From NCBI RefSeq assembly GCF_963678635.1, contig NC_087065.1:26867254-26931253 (forward strand): a stretch of 64,000 nt of DNA, written 5' to 3'. Made by a program: the position numbers and the translations under genes. How positions within the stretch are numbered: position 1 is the stretch's first letter; each line of letters opens with the position of its first letter. The notes beneath the pieces are model-generated. The model was not told where the DNA came from. It saw nothing but the letters and a program-made list of their open reading frames with translations, and did not search any database. Shown piece by piece: positions 1 through 13,259 of this stretch. The stretch comes from Symsagittifera roscoffensis. Taxonomy: Eukaryota > Xenacoelomorpha > Acoela > Convolutidae.

Positions 1-436
1 ATTTCATCGATTGAAAACTAAAAGTTGCAAATCGTGACTGTTGTTAGAACTAATGAGTGTCCAATTTTTGCTCGTAAAGACTTCACAAAGTTGTCAGCTT
101 GTCGAAGACACCTCAGAATTTTCCATGGCAGGCGTCCTTGAAATGATAAATTGTTTTTAGGCTAGTTTGAATAAGTTCAGGAATGTTTTTAAATTGCAAT
201 CAGAAAATTAATAAATTGGTGACACGTGACATAATTACAGCAATATCATTCAACGTCAATGCTCATCAAGCGAGTTAAAGCGAATAGCGACTTAAGGGTT
301 TCTTTTTATGGTGTTCCATCTCTGTTGCTAGTTATTGTACCATTTATTGATTTACTTTCGGGATGTTTTTGATGAGATAATTGTAAAATTTTCCTATGAG
401 TTTAGCTCTTGAAATCAATGTGATCCTCTCTTTAAG

Positions 437-1870
437 GTCTCTGAAGAAGGTGACGCAGACAATGCTTTCACATTCACTCTGTACTTCAAAGCGGACTCGA
501 GTGTAGTCCTCGCCGCCAGTTCAGAGAAAGAAAGAGACCTCTGGATCAACGATCTCAGAGACTCCATCCAGCACTGCAGCGAAAACAACATAATGCCTCA
601 ATCACTAGTCATAGACTCATCAGTGACTGGCGATGGGGCTAAAATGGGTGGGGGTATCCACTCGCCACGTGAGGGGGGACAAGGAATTGAGGGGGGTATG
701 GCCAGTGAGACTCAGGAGTCGGAGGAGGAGGGTCCGAGTAGCAGTGGACCTGACAAGGTGTCCTATCATCGTTCTAATACGACGATGCATGTGTGCTGGC
801 ACCGACAGACTAGTGTGTCGATGAATGATCACATCAAGAGTGTCCATGTAAGTCAACCTCATTCATCATCTCTGTATTACAGAGAAATGTTTTTTCATCT
901 CTGCGTTTTATATTTTCACTGTTTTCTAAACTTTTATACAACGTTTCAAGTCCAATTTTGATTGCAGGTTACTGTGTTTAGTCATTTTATTGTTAGCTTG
1001 AATTGAGGATCCCTCGATGAGTTTATTTAAATTTGGCAGAAATTTGATAGATGTACCGTAAAATACTCGGTAACTGGTGGATTTGGTTCCCACCATAAGT
1101 TAGTGTTTGTTGAGGGTGTGACTGTATGTTTTAGAACCAGTTGAGTGGCTATCTGTTGAGGAAGTTCAAGAACAGCAACGGGTGGCAGAAACTGTGGGTC
1201 GTATTCACCAACTTCTGCCTCTTCTTCTATAAAACATACCATGTGAGTCTTCCTCGAAAAATACTGTATAAACTAGGGTGTATAGATCTGAAGCTTATCT
1301 AACTAATCTCAGCGTGTGCTATTCAGGGCAACTGTTAGTAGACCCTCATGCTTTTGTTAGTTGTCCTTTTCGATGAGTACTTTTTGATGAATTTATTTTA
1401 TATTCTGTCAATGAATGTATTTAACTATCCGAAAAATGATTTTCTTTTTCTTTAGCTGCTCTCTGGATTCAATAAAAAGAGATCAAATAATTCAGAACTG
1501 ATTTCGGAGGATCTAAATGTTTATTTTTTTCCAAATCTTAAAGATCAGTTCTGTTTGACAAATATGGTATTTATGTGGGAAAAATGTAAGTAGTTCCGTG
1601 TTTTTTACTAAGTTTGTCTCATAAGCAAATGTCTCAAAACTTTATGCACCGACTTTGTTGATTAGTTAATTTGATTTACAGGATGATTTCCCCCTGGCCA
1701 GTCTGCCCCTGTTGGGATATTCTATCACGATGCCAGAGGCAGCAGACAACATCCAGAAGGACTACGTGTTCAAACTCCAGTTCAAAACACACGTCTACTT
1801 CTTCCGAGCCGAGAGCCAGTACACATTCAACAGATGGCTAGAAGTCATCGGCTGCGCCACCAACTCATAA
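437..1870 (+). CDS. FARP: FARP1/2-type FERM-RhoGEF-PH protein, C-terminal exons
   Basis: Three exons, 437-847, 1135-1242 and 1682-1870, join in frame to 235 residues ending at TAA 1868-1870. Exon one starts after TTTAAG and ends before GTAAGT; exon two lies between TTTAG and GTGAGT; exon three follows TTTACAG. The first exon carries the end of a PH domain (ASSEKERDLWINDLRDSI) and an acidic Ser/Gly-rich linker ending in MHVCWHRQTSVSM. Exons two and three form a complete second PH domain (LSGYLLRKFKNSNGWQKLW through TFNRWLEVI). This PH-linker-PH order and the CWHR.TSVSM motif are those of FARP1/FARP2, Rac/Rho guanine-nucleotide exchange factors that act at the plasma membrane in neurite and dendrite growth. 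The FERM, DH and most of PH1 lie upstream of the window. The family assignment is strong; the choice between paralogues cannot be made. Confidence 0.9.
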
Positions 1871-1916
1871 ACAAACTATCAAACCAATGAAAAGCAACTA
1901 AAACAGAAATTGAGAA

Positions 1917-1922
1917 AATAAA
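1917..1922 (+). promoter_or_regulatory. Poly(A) signal of the FARP-like gene
   Basis: AATAAA lies 47 bases after the stop codon. Further AATAAA hexamers at 2322-2327 and 2646-2651 could give longer 3' UTRs; which is used cannot be told from sequence. Confidence 0.45.
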
Positions 1923-4578
1923 TTCTCCTCAAAGTGAGTCTTTCGAAAAAAAGCAAATACGAACCTCTTAACTCCTAATTTTGTATTGTGTTGTAGATAA
2001 AATTAAGTTTGTATTGCATTGGATGAATTATGTTGAAGCCATCGTCTAAATTATTTCCTTTTTTTAAACAAGTTATATCGTATTTTTTGATGTTTTGTTT
2101 GTCCTCCGATATCTGCTGCGCTGCTTACTTATTTGTCAGTAATTTGTTGTTTTTCGTAAGGGTATTGTTTTTAATTGACACGACTGTTTCTTTGGTAGAC
2201 AGACAATAAGTCGTATATAAGACGTAGTCTATGTCCATCCAACCCATTGTCAGTGTTTTCGTACATTATTTTCTAGAAACAAATCTGAATTATCGCCAAT
2301 TCGTGTGTTGTTGAAGAACCCAATAAAACAATTAATATTTAATTTTGTTGATACATCATACCTTCAAGATTATTAAGATGATTTTGGTGCTAAAACTTGT
2401 CTGATGATAAGAAAATCTGAAAGTTGCGAGTTTTAATCAATGTAAATGTTAACTCAAGAAAAGCGTCCAAACGAAACCCGAGTTTTTTCTTTTCTGATAA
2501 TGTTTTAGATGTTTTTTTTTAATTGAGAGCAGTAATTAACGTTTAGATTAGTTTCATTTTTATAGATTTGCATAACTTCAAGTTACTGTTTTGTCTCATG
2601 GGTTTGTCAGTTTAAGTTTTGTAATGAAATTTCAATTTGTATTCAAATAAATGATTTAAAAATTCCCTTGCCAAAGACTGAATATTTTATTATAACGTTG
2701 ATGCACAAATTTTCAAAGTAAAAGTCATAAAGGGGCTATTGTATGTTTTAAAGCTCTGGTTTCATGCGAGATCTTTGTCCAGATTTTGAATTAAAGTTTT
2801 ATTAACAACTTTCATCCAATAACTTAGTTACGCTTGCGAGCGTTAGTGTATTAGTACAAACCTTTTTTCTAACCTAACTCGCAAATAAAACTGTTCATTA
2901 TTTGGTGGCAAAGTGGTCATTATTTTGTGGCCTTTTTGCTATAATCACGATTTGTAGCATTGGAAATTTCATAGCATCAGCTCGCTGCTTTATTTGAGGC
3001 TAGTGTTTGTGCTTAATTCTCTAGGTCGTCGAATCCGAGACCTAGCCGAATGTTTAGAAATCGCGGCTTATTCTTATTTTTAGTGCACTTTTTAGAGCTG
3101 ATTTTTGTCGTGTTCTTGCTATTGTTTGCGAAGCGTAATTTCGCCTTCGTGTTATAAGATAGAGCTTTGAAGTGTTCGTGAATTAAGTTAATTTCGACAT
3201 TTATTTGTATAGGTAGTTGGTAATTTACTTTTTTTTCCAGGAAGTGTTTTGATAAAAATTTAGCGAATTTTGGCCTCAATTGATATCAATAAACGTAAGG
3301 TTTCTATTGTTCGTGTTTAAGAGTAATGAACATAGTGAGTGCTCTTAAATAGTTCGTGCTTATTTTTTTTTGTTTTTTTTTTTCAGGAAACTTTCACGCT
3401 CAATTTTGATTTTTCGCGGTTTGACGTGTGATTTTTTTAAAAGTGCATTTCCATTGTCAAAAGGAAGGCAAACTCCACTATCGAACAGCAAAAATAAAAA
3501 GGTCATGAAAAATGTGATTGACTTCTTATTTCGAAAATGGAAATTAATTATCAGATTTCCCGGTGAAATAAAAGTTTTACCTATTGATCCAGTTTTCTCC
3601 AATTGGGTTAATTGCAACAAAAAATTAACCATTATAAATTGTTTTGAAAATTCAAAGAGCTTTAAAACCATCTAATTTTTAAATCGAAATTCAAAACTTG
3701 AATATTTTTGAAGAAATAAGTCAGTTTCTGTTTCAGTTTCCTTGCGTTTATTACTCTTTTCCAACTGTCACTTGGCTATGTTTATTAAGAGTCAATGAAC
3801 GTAGTGGAGACATTTTTATAGTTCTTGATAACTTTTTTCAGTAAAAGTAAATTTGATTTAATTAAAGTTTGGCTTTCTCCCTGTTTGATTTTTGGTTTCT
3901 GTTGAAGTACAAATCATCTCTTTTGTTAAAGGAACGCAAACTCAACTATCGAACAGCAAGAATGTAAAGATCAAGAATAACGTGATCGACTTTTAGTTTC
4001 GAAAGTGGATTTTGATTCTTAGATTACCCAGCTGAATGAAAAGTTTATTAATCCAGTATTCTCAAATTGAATTACTTATATCAATAAAAAATCGATCATA
4101 AGAGATTTAAGGCTATACAAAAAGTTTATTTTCAGATCAACTAATGTACACCCAATTTTATCGGTTTAGTTTCTCATTCATGAATTTTATTCAAATGTCT
4201 AGCAACTGTTCTAACTCTCCTTCTCGACATGCTGTTCCTCAAAATAAACATCATATGAGACAAACTTAGTAAAGTTTCGGTAGACCTAGTTTTCGATATT
4301 TTTAGCCATTCATCTCCTGCTTTGAACACGAAGCAAATCAGTTAAACATTTTCACATTAATTTCGTTTCAATTGTTGTGAACAACCAAACGTTACCCACT
4401 TTTTTATCGGACGTTATGAAAAAAACCTTATCCAGTTATTTGATATCTCAGAATTTGTCAAAAACTGTTAGGGAGCGATCTATTGCTGCTTGAATCGTTC
4501 CAAAATTTCAATTTCTTTGGCTTCTATATTTTAGCCAAAAATAATCAACACCGTACACTTCCAACCATTGGAAACCTA
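1923..4578. other. Intergenic DNA with two diverged tandem repeat units
   Basis: I see no gene here. Two diverged direct copies, roughly 3313-3660 and 3786-4110, share ordered blocks: an AAGAG(T)AATGAAC..TAGTG start, then AACTC(C)A(A)CTATCGAACAGCAA, then a GTGAT.GACTT..TTTCGAAA.TGGA block. The 101-103 residue ORFs on both strands of the first unit are low-complexity and break in the second unit, so they are not called as genes. Confidence 0.4.
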
Positions 4579-5998
4579 ATCAAATTAAAACCCTTTTATC
4601 ATAGCGCATTTTTCGTTTATGACCGTTTAAAAGAAAAAAATGAAAGAACATATTTCAAATTTGACACCAGTAATATCAAAATTTGAAGCGAGAAAAAATT
4701 GTGGTCTTTTAACTTAAGACAGTTAAGCGCTACTTTATGCCAATATTTTTTCAACAAACATTGTGTTGTAATTTTTTTTGATCTAAAGCGAATGAATATA
4801 TGAAACAATGAAACTTTGAAAGAATTTAAATTGCTCTGAAAAAAACTAAAAGAAAATGACTAAATTGGAACATGGTTGAAATAATGTAATTATTTAGAGA
4901 ATTCGATCAAATTGTCATCAATTTTTTCAATGACCTTGTGTGCTTCGATTAACTAAACAGAAAACTTTTTCAATGAAAGAGCTAACTAATGCTCTCAATT
5001 TTTGAATAAATATTCTGTTTCAATATTTTTGACCTCGTGCGAATCAGCATCTTTGACTGAATTCTAAAGGTTCTGCAAATGATTTAAATAATAATGACTA
5101 AAACTCTGCGCAACACATTGGAATGGACAAATAAAAAAGGGGTTGAAATGATGTAATTAATTCGATTTAAAATTTTATCGTACAAGGATCCAATGTCTTT
5201 AATAACGAAAATAAAGTTAAATTAAAAGAGCTACAAAACGATTGTTGTTCAGATGTTTTTGAGTTTTTGGCCGAAAACAACTCTCGAAGGGTTTGTCAAC
5301 ACCCAATCCCATCCTAGCGTCTCATTATATTGACATGTCTTTGGATTAAGTTGCTAGTAGATGGTTTTTATAAGGCAAGTCAAAATATTGCAGTTAGTAC
5401 GTTCATCAGGAGTCTGCCTACATTTTTTAAACAAATAAGCAGTTAAGTATTTTAATTTCGACAATTCCAAAAAACATTAAAAAACAAAATGAACATGACT
5501 GAGTTTTTAAAACGATGAAACCCCTATGTATTATCAGTTTTATGAGTCTGATAATCAGTTTTATGAAGAAGGAAAAAAATCAAATTTTTCAATGAAGCCT
5601 ATTTTTGGAGCTTTCGAATAGCCGTCCATAGGTTGTGCTAAAATAACTTTGGCTACTAAATATTTTTAATTGCTGGGGTTCAGGATTCTTGCCAAACCAC
5701 TCAGTGTCGAACTTCTTATTTCTAGAAAAACAAAGCTTGTAGGTAAAACCTCTTTTTTTGAATTCAACTAACAAAACAGAAATTATTTTTAATATAATAG
5801 TTAGCACATGATTGAACTCTCAACCATCTCCAAGTCAAAATTCTGACATTTTAAAAAAAAATATGAGACTTGCTCAAAAAGCAGCCTAATAAATGCGTAT
5901 TACGCCAAATTTTTTGCCAAAAGATTAGAAAGCTAATTGCTCGAAGGTTAGTAACACAGTTATTAGGTCCTGTACGGGAGAAAAGCTTAGATACACCA

Positions 5999-6231
5999 GC
6001 GGATTTAAAAGGGGCGTCCCCCTCCGCTCAGGGATTTGACCCCTGCCGACCCATAGGGTCCCCTCTTTGTACTATTTTAAGATATCAATTTTTGGGTTAC
6101 GGACCCTAAAATTTTCAAAAGGCGACTTCAGCGCCAATATATACTAATTTCGAGGGGGGAGCGCGCGCCGAAAAAAATGTGATTTTTCGGTCGAAGTTTT
6201 CCAAAAAGTGCCCAAAAATATCTTTTTCACT
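5999..6231 (+). repeat. G/C-rich interspersed repeat, short copy (A1)
   Basis: Blocks in order: a CGTCCCCCTC head, CTGCCGACCCATAGGGTCC, ACGGACCCTAAAATTTTC, GGCG(A)CTTCAGCGCC, GGGGGGAGCGCGCGCCGAAAA and TTCCAAAAAGTGCCCAAAAA. The same blocks recur at 6775, 11891, 12564 and, inverted, at 27440. It has no coding capacity and looks like a non-autonomous element or a domain of one. Confidence 0.65.
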
Positions 6232-6774
6232 ATCAAATCTCTCGAAGATTTTGATAAAATGGGTCTTTTAAAACTGCAGGCTGCAGGGACAACGAACAAG
6301 TAGTGTCCCTTTTTCTGGGTTCCAGCAGTTGTTGTTTAAAGATTTTCTATAGCGAGCAGTGCAGGCTAGGTGGTTCGATTGTTAATAACGGGAAATAGGA
6401 CATTGGCAACGGCAGTTATAGTTGTTCCTTTTCGCTGATTTTTCAAAGACATTTCTTACATAATTATTTTCAGAAAAGCCATTTTTGTGCTCGCAACATG
6501 GTATAGGCGGTCATCATTTTCTGATACTTCTGTTGCGCGACACTGTGTTTGATATTTCATGCAGACTTGTTTCAGTAAATTACACATGATTCTGTAAATT
6601 ACTAAATGTCACACACACTGTTAAATCATACAATACTTAGTTTAAAAAGTTGATTTTCAGGACACCCAGAATTTTTGTTGGGCAAAATGTCGGGAGCTAA
6701 ATCCTGCAATTTAAAACTTGCAATCTTGCAAATTTTAAATGAAGGACTAAGAGAACTTATTTAATTCCCATCAA

Positions 6775-7474
6775 GGACGCCCCCTCTCAGGGTTTCGACC
6801 CCCTGCCGACCCAAAGGGTCCCCCCTTGTACTATTTTGAGATGTCCATATTTAATGACGGACCCTAAAAAATTTCTAAAGGCGCCTTAGGCGCCAATATA
6901 AACTAATTTCAAGGGGGGAGCGTGCGCCGAAAAAGTGTGATTTATCGGTCGAAGTTTTCCAAAAAGTGCCCAAAAACGCTTTTTTGGCCTGTTTTTTGAA
7001 AAAGTTGCCTGCGGCGCACACAATTTGGTCAATATAGGTCAATATGGTCAGACAATTTTTTTTGTCTTTATAGTGATTTGGGAGAGCTCAGAAAATCAAT
7101 TTGGTCTACCTAAAAAAAGGTCGAAAAAAATTTCAAATTTTTTTTTAAAATCCGGCCCCCTCGATAAATTCCTAGATTCGCACCTGCTTGAACGTGAACC
7201 AATGGAAAACGAAACTGTGAATTACTTAAAATACAAAAAGTTCCTAAAAAACGCAAACTTTCCAAATAATGCCTAAAACGCGCTTTTCGGCCTGTTTTTT
7301 CAAAAATTTGCCTGCGGCGCAGAAAATTTGGTCAAAAAAGGGTCTTTATAGTGATCTGTGAATGCTCAGAAAATCAGTTGTATTGATCTAAAAAAGGTCG
7401 ACAAAATTTTCGAAAATTTTTGAAAATCCGCCCCCCCCCCCCCCCTCGAGAAAATCCTAGATAGATCCACCCCT
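6775..7474 (+). repeat. G/C-rich interspersed repeat, long copy (B1)
   Basis: Longer copy of the family at 5999. It adds CTTTTTTGGCCTGTTTTTTG and TGCCTGCGGCGCA, then a tail present twice (about 7030-7170 and 7310-7474), each ending in C-rich DNA followed by TCGA(G/T)AAA. The C run at 7433-7445 is a likely spot for read errors. Confidence 0.65.
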
Positions 7475-8028
7475 GTTCATAACCATGTTTTTCAACACGT
7501 AAGCAGCAAGAAATTGCACCAACTTTTTTTGGTCTAAGCAATATCTGTGTTTCTAACACGTAGTAAAATTGGGAGGAACTTCGAACTGACTTATTTTTTC
7601 AAGCAGAATTACACATGTTAGTTAAAATTCAAGCTGGTTAAGGGATTTTCTATTTCGAGGCCATTTAGTCGTAGTTTGAGCTGCAATAAAAAGATACATT
7701 TTACTGCGGTGTCAAGAAAAAATTGTAATTTTCGCTTTTGTATTGTAATTATGAAAAATCGTCAGACGCCATGCGCCATAAAATAGTTTTATTATCTTAT
7801 GCGTCCATAACCAATAAGATACCACTGGGTAAAATCGCGGGCTTGACCATTTCAATATTCGATTTTTTTTAGTATGAAGTCTCGTTTTTCCAACCTAAGT
7901 CGCAAATATTAATGTTCATTTTGAAAGTGTTCATTTTGATGAAAAACCAGCTATTGATAACAGCCAATGTTACGGATATTGACACAGACTATTATATAAG
8001 AAATAGCACTTTAGCTTTAAAATATCAT

Positions 8029-8101
8029 GGATCTGTAGCGTAGAGGTAGGGAAGGAGACCCGAAATAAAATAAGAGGGTTCATACCTGGGCAGGGTCGGA
8101 T
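8029..8101 (+). other. tRNA-like fragment (pol III A box and weak B box)
   Basis: TAGCGTAGAGG at 8036-8046 fits the pol III A-box consensus. GGTTCATACCT at 8077-8087 is a B box with several mismatches. I could not build a convincing acceptor stem, so a functional tRNA is unlikely; a tRNA-derived SINE head or a tRNA relic fits better. The duplicated counterpart has its A box at 13820-13830 and B box at 13861-13871. Confidence 0.3.
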
Positions 8102-9056
8102 TTTTTAATGAACTTTTTCGTATACTATACTTCCGCTCTATAAGTTGAGGAAGGTTAGTTGGTAAATTTCTTTTTTTTTTTCAAATTGACTGGTACTGCT
8201 CATAATTGGCGTGCATCCTTTAAGAAATTTTGTTGACTCAAAGTTTTACTCATTCAGTTTTCCCCAGTAGCGTTATCGGTCTTATTTTTGCTTGTGTATG
8301 CAAAGTGCAACTTCGCCTCCGAGTAAACTATGGTTTGCCTTTTCGGTGGAGTTTTCCATTCAAAATACATGTTTTGTTTGTGAGAAGTAGTGGTATTTTT
8401 TCAAAGCACCGTGATTAGGTTACGAATGGAAAATGTAATATCTTTGAAGTTTTGAATTTCCACTCAATTTCTCAGTCGACTAAGTTATTTTCATTTGTCT
8501 GCTCTAAATGATTTTTGCTCAGATGATTAAGTTTCATTATGGAGCAGATAAGCAATGTTGAGATGAGAACAAGTATCGTGATGTAAGTTGTTGCTTATCT
8601 GGTATGGAACACACGTCAAAAACTCAAACAAAACGAGAACTTTTTTCAATTTGTTTTCTTTGATTGTTCCAGGAAAGATATTGCACTAGTTTTTCAAATA
8701 TTACACCAGATTTACAAATATGGCACGTAAACAGATTGCAAACTTGTGTTTCATCTTATCATTCATACCTCTGAACAAGCCAAATCGAAAAAAAACTATA
8801 ATGCATTCTTTCCAGAAAAAAATTGTAATACTTATAATCAAAAAACTGCTTTGGCGAATCTTGATATACACAAACCGCAGAAGAATTACAATTTTTTTGA
8901 TCTGAAAAGATTCCATGCTTGCAATAATTTATTAGTTTTCTACTGAACTATAACTTATCAAACAATTTCGAGCTTGAAAGTATAGTACAGATCCATTGTC
9001 GTCCAATTGTTGTAGTCGTGTCTATTCAGGGAAGGAAACTGCTTGCATTTGAGATT

Positions 9057-10227
9057 CTATCCTTTTTTTCCGACCTTAATCGTTTTAGATTTCGGTAAAG
9101 AGACCTCGCAGAGCACTTTTATGCTTTTGTAGTCGTCGCACTTGGTGTCCCAAACAACGTTGCCGTGGCTCGTTACGCAGTTCTCTTTGTTCCCTAGGAA
9201 ATTGGGGTCTTTTTTGCCCCAGAAACTTTTGGTTATGGGAATGAAGTCTGAGAAGCTAACGTAGCTCGTCTGAAATGAAAGCATTTTTCTTACTTCAAGT
9301 CAGCTACTTTTAAACGAAAGTCAATTTTTCGATTTCAAATAGGAATATCTCAAAAGGGAGGTAATAACGTGTTTTTAAAAATAACTAAAATAAGAAGACT
9401 GATTGATATTGTCGGTGGAATTTTGCTTGATTTTGTAAGTAAACACCACTAGGCAGCCTTTGAAGTCTTTATGGTCATCTCCCAATAGAAGTTTGTATTT
9501 GTAATTGCATTAAGCATTTTTAGGTATCTCATATGGTATCTCTGAAAAAAATGTCATTATGATTTTCACCTTGCTGGACAAATGTCGGTAATTCTGGTCC
9601 CCCTTGGACAGATAGCCGTCAATAGCAATGGTTGTTTTGACCCTGACGTAGCCAATCCAGAAATCCTGTTTGCCTTTTGGCTCATTTCCCATGTAGACTT
9701 CCCTCAATGAGCGTAACTCTGCGAGTGAAGTTGGCTCCACTACTTTGCCCTTCCTGTTAAAAGTCAAGGAAAATATCACGGAAACAAATGTTACTCAATG
9801 AAATTTAGTGCTTCTGATACGCTTGAGTATAATTTTCTCATTAATTGTGATTTTTTCAAAATGAGTTTTTCAAAAGTAGCAAATATTTGTGGTAATCAAT
9901 GCTGCAAAAAAACTTAATATCAGTTGCCAAGAGTGCATTGTCAGGTACAGTTTAGATCTAATATAGCGCATAAATCGATCTTCTGAACTTATGATATGAT
10001 CCGTAGAGACTGAAACATAAAACTCACATGGTGTTTTCGCACAATAGTTTAGCCTTGAAGAAGTTCTTGAAGGTGTCATGAGACAAATGGTAGCACTTGT
10101 CGGTTATGTTCTCAGCCTTGCAGAAGTATTGGGGACACTTGGTGTGTGGACCACAATCGGGACAGGCCGAAGTAGCCACTCCCAAACAGAGCAGCACTCC
10201 TAATGTTGACACAAGCAACATGTTCAC
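9057..10227 (-). CDS. Secreted C-type lectin-like protein, copy A
   Basis: Exons 10028-10227, 9570-9753 and 9057-9269 join in frame (GTGAGT and GTGAAA donors; TTTTAACAG and TTTCAG acceptors) to 198 residues ending in TAG. Residues 1-21 form a signal peptide with a cleavage site near ATSA|C. Then comes a short Cys-rich stretch (C22, C25, C31, C36) and a CTLD: C45-Y-H, C63, the W99-I-G-Y core, FWGKKDPN around 144-151, C159, W168-D-T-K-C172 and C182-E. These are the WIG core and paired cysteines of the C-type lectin fold. The usual EPN/QPD and WND calcium-sugar triads are not intact (KDPN and WDTK instead), so calcium-dependent sugar binding is uncertain. N40-I-T is a glycosylation sequon; the tail is basic. 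It is likely an extracellular recognition protein. The lectin-fold call is strong; ligand unknown. Confidence 0.85.
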
Positions 10228-11890
10228 TTTTTATGCTCAAATATTGCTTTAATTTTGGCAAAAAAGAGCCCTAAGAATTGCTATATTACAATTGACTCGG
10301 TAGTAAAATTGGAAAAATTCAAAAACTTTATGCCAAGTATGAAAATTGGTATAAGCTTTTATAAGGAAACAAATGTCCCGAAAATCTGCGAGTTGAAAAA
10401 ATAGGAACAAAACAAATGTCAAATTTGATGTACAACATGTGCACCTAGCTTATATTTGAAGCGATCAAATTAAAACCCTTTTATCATAGCGCCTTTTTCG
10501 TTTATGGCCGTTTAAAAGAAAAAAATGAAAGAACATATTTCAAATTTGACACCAGTAATATCAAAATTTGAAGCGAGAAAAAATTGTGGTCTTTTAACTT
10601 AAGACAGTTAAGCGCTACTTTATGCCAATACTTTTTCAACAAACATTGTGTTGTAAATTTTTTTGATCTAAAGCGAATGAATATATAAAACAATGAAACT
10701 TTGAAAGAATTTAAATTGCTCTGAAAAAACTAAAAGAAAATGACTAAATTGGAACATGGTTGAAATAATGTAATTAATTAGAGAATTCGATCAAATTGTC
10801 ATCAATTTTTTCAATGAACTTGTGTGCTTCGATTAACTAAACAGAAAACTTTTTCAATGAAAGAGCTAACTAATGCTCTCAATTTTTGAATAAATATTCT
10901 GTTTCAATATTTTTGACCTCGTGCGAATCAACACATGAGCATCTTTGACTGAATTCTAAAGGTTCTGCAAATGATTTAAATAATAATGACTAAAACTCTG
11001 CGCAACACATTGGAATGGACAAATAAAAAAAGGGGTTGAAATGATGTAATTAATTCGATTTGAAATTTTATCGTACAAGGATCCAATGTCTTTAATAACG
11101 AAAATAAAGTTAAATTAAAAGAGCTACAAAACGATTGTTGTTCAGATGTTTTTGAGTTTTTGGCCGAAAACAACTCTCGAAGGGTTTGTCAACACCCAAT
11201 CCCATCCTAGCGTCTCATTATATTGACATGTCTTTAGATTAAGCTGCTAGTAGATGGTTTTTATAAGGCAAGTCAAAATTTTGCAGTTAGTACGTTCATC
11301 AGGAGTCTGCCTACATTTCTTAAACAAAAAAGCAGTTCAGTATTTTAATTTCGACAATTCCAAAAAACATTACAAAACAAAATGAACATGACTGAGTTTT
11401 TAAAACGATGAAACCCCTATGTATTATCAGTTTTATGAGTCTGATAATCAGTTTTATGAAGCAGGAAAAAAATCAAATTTTCAATGAAGCCTATTTTTGG
11501 AGCTTTCGGATAGCCGTCCATAGGTTGTGCTAAAATAACTTTGGCTACTAAATATTTTTAATTGCTGGGGTTCAGGATTCTTGCCAAACCACTCAGTGTC
11601 GAACTTCTTATTTCTAGAAAAACAAAGCTTGTAGGTAAAACCTCTTTTTTTGAATTCAACTAACAAAACAGAAATTATTTTTAATATAATAATTAGCACA
11701 TGATTGAACTCTCAACCATCTCCAAGTCAAAATTCTGACATTTCAAAGAAAAATATGAGACTTGCTCAAAAAGCAGCCTAATAAATGCGTATTACGCCAA
11801 ATTTTTTGCCAAAAGATTAGAAAGCTAATTGCTCGAAGGCTAGTAACACAGTTATTAGGCCCTGTACGGGAGAAAAGCATAGATACACCA

Positions 11891-12082
11891 GCGGATTTAA
11901 AAGGGGCGTCCCCCTCCGCTCAGGGATTTGACCTCTGCCGACCAATAGGGTCCCCTCTTTGTACTATTTTAAGATATCAATTTTTGGGTTACGGACCCTA
12001 AAATTTTCAAAAGGCGACTTCAGCGCCAATATATACTAATTTCGAGGGGGGAGCGCGCGCCGAAAAAAATGTGATTTTTCGG
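11891..12082 (+). repeat. G/C-rich interspersed repeat, short copy (A2)
   Basis: Duplicate of the repeat at 5999, truncated at its 3' side by the deletion of about 110 bases that distinguishes copy 2 from copy 1. Confidence 0.6.
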
Positions 12083-12563
12083 TAACCCAAAAAATCCCTT
12101 TTTCTGGGTTCCAGCAGTTGTTGTTTAAAGATTTTCTATAGCGAGCAGTGCAGTCTAGGTGGTTCGATTGTTAATAACGGGAAATAGGACATTGGCAACG
12201 GCAGTTATAGTTGTTCCTTTTCGCTGATTTTTCAAAGACATTTCTTACATAATGTTTTTCAGAAAAGCCATTTTTGTGCTCGCAACATGGTATAGGCGGT
12301 CATCATTTTCTGATACTTCTGTTGCGCGACACTGTGTTTGATATTTCATGCAGACTTGTTTCAGTAAATTACACATGATTCTGTAAATTACTAAATGTCA
12401 CACACACTGTTAAATCATACAATACTTAGTTTAAAAAGTTGATTTTCAGGACACCCAGAATTTTTGTTGGGTAAAATGTCGGGAGCTAAATCCTGCAATT
12501 TAAAACTTGCAATCTTGCAAATTTTAAATGAAGGACTAAGAGAACTTATTTAGTTCCCATCAA

Positions 12564-13259
12564 GGACGCCCCCTCTCAGGGTTTCGACCCCCTGCCGACC
12601 CAAAGGGTCCCCCCTTGTACTATTTTGAGATGTCCATATTTAATGACGGACCCTAAAAAATTACTAAAGGCGCCTTAGGCGCCAATATAAACTAATTTCG
12701 AGGGAAGAGCGTGCGCCGAAAAAGTGTGATTTATCGGTCGAAATTTTCCAAAAGGTGCCCAAAAACGCTTTTTTGGCCTGTTTTTTGAAAAAGTTGCCTG
12801 CGGCGCACACAATTTGGTCAATATAGGTCAATATGGTCAGACAATTTTTTTGTCTTTATAGTGATTTGGGAGAGCTCAGAAAATCAATTTGGTCTACCTA
12901 AAAAAAGGTCGAAAAAAATTTCAAATTTTTTTTTTAAATCCGGCCCCCTCGATAAATTCCTAGATTCGCACCTGCTTGAACGTGAACCAATGAAAAACGA
13001 AACTGTGAATTACTTAAAATACAAAAAGTTCCTAAAAAACGCAAACTTTCCAAACAATGCCTAAAACGCGCTTTTCGGCCTGTTTTTCAAAAATTTGTCT
13101 GCGGCGCAGAAAATTTGGTCAAAAAAGGGTCTTTATAGTGATCTGTGAATGCTCAGAAAATCAGTTGTATTGATCTAAAAAAGGTCGACAAAATTTTCGA
13201 AAATTTTTGAAAAACCGCCCCCCCCCCCCTCGAGAAAATCCTAGATAGATCCACCCCTG
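12564..13259 (+). repeat. G/C-rich interspersed repeat, long copy (B2)
   Basis: Duplicate of the repeat at 6775, with the same doubled tail and a shorter C run. Confidence 0.6.

Larger units (their letters stand above)
4579..10457. repeat. Tandem duplication of about 5.8 kb, copy 1
   Basis: Starts at ATCAAATTAAAACCC and ends at CACCTAGCTTATATTT, the same ends as copy 2 at 10464-16235. The copies run colinearly for nearly their whole length with scattered substitutions and small indels. The clearest difference is a block of about 110 bases after 6191 that is missing from copy 2 (after 12082). Each copy contains one C-type lectin-like gene on the minus strand, two G/C-rich repeat copies and one tRNA-like fragment. 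Confidence 0.9.

Noticed and set aside
3360-3675. Overlapping ORFs of 101-103 residues on both strands
   Set aside because: Low-complexity; the tandem diverged copy at 3786-4110 does not keep either frame.
5870-6109. 79-residue ORF, also at 11762
   Set aside because: Falls across the G/C-rich repeat and has no motif; kept open by chance in both duplicates.
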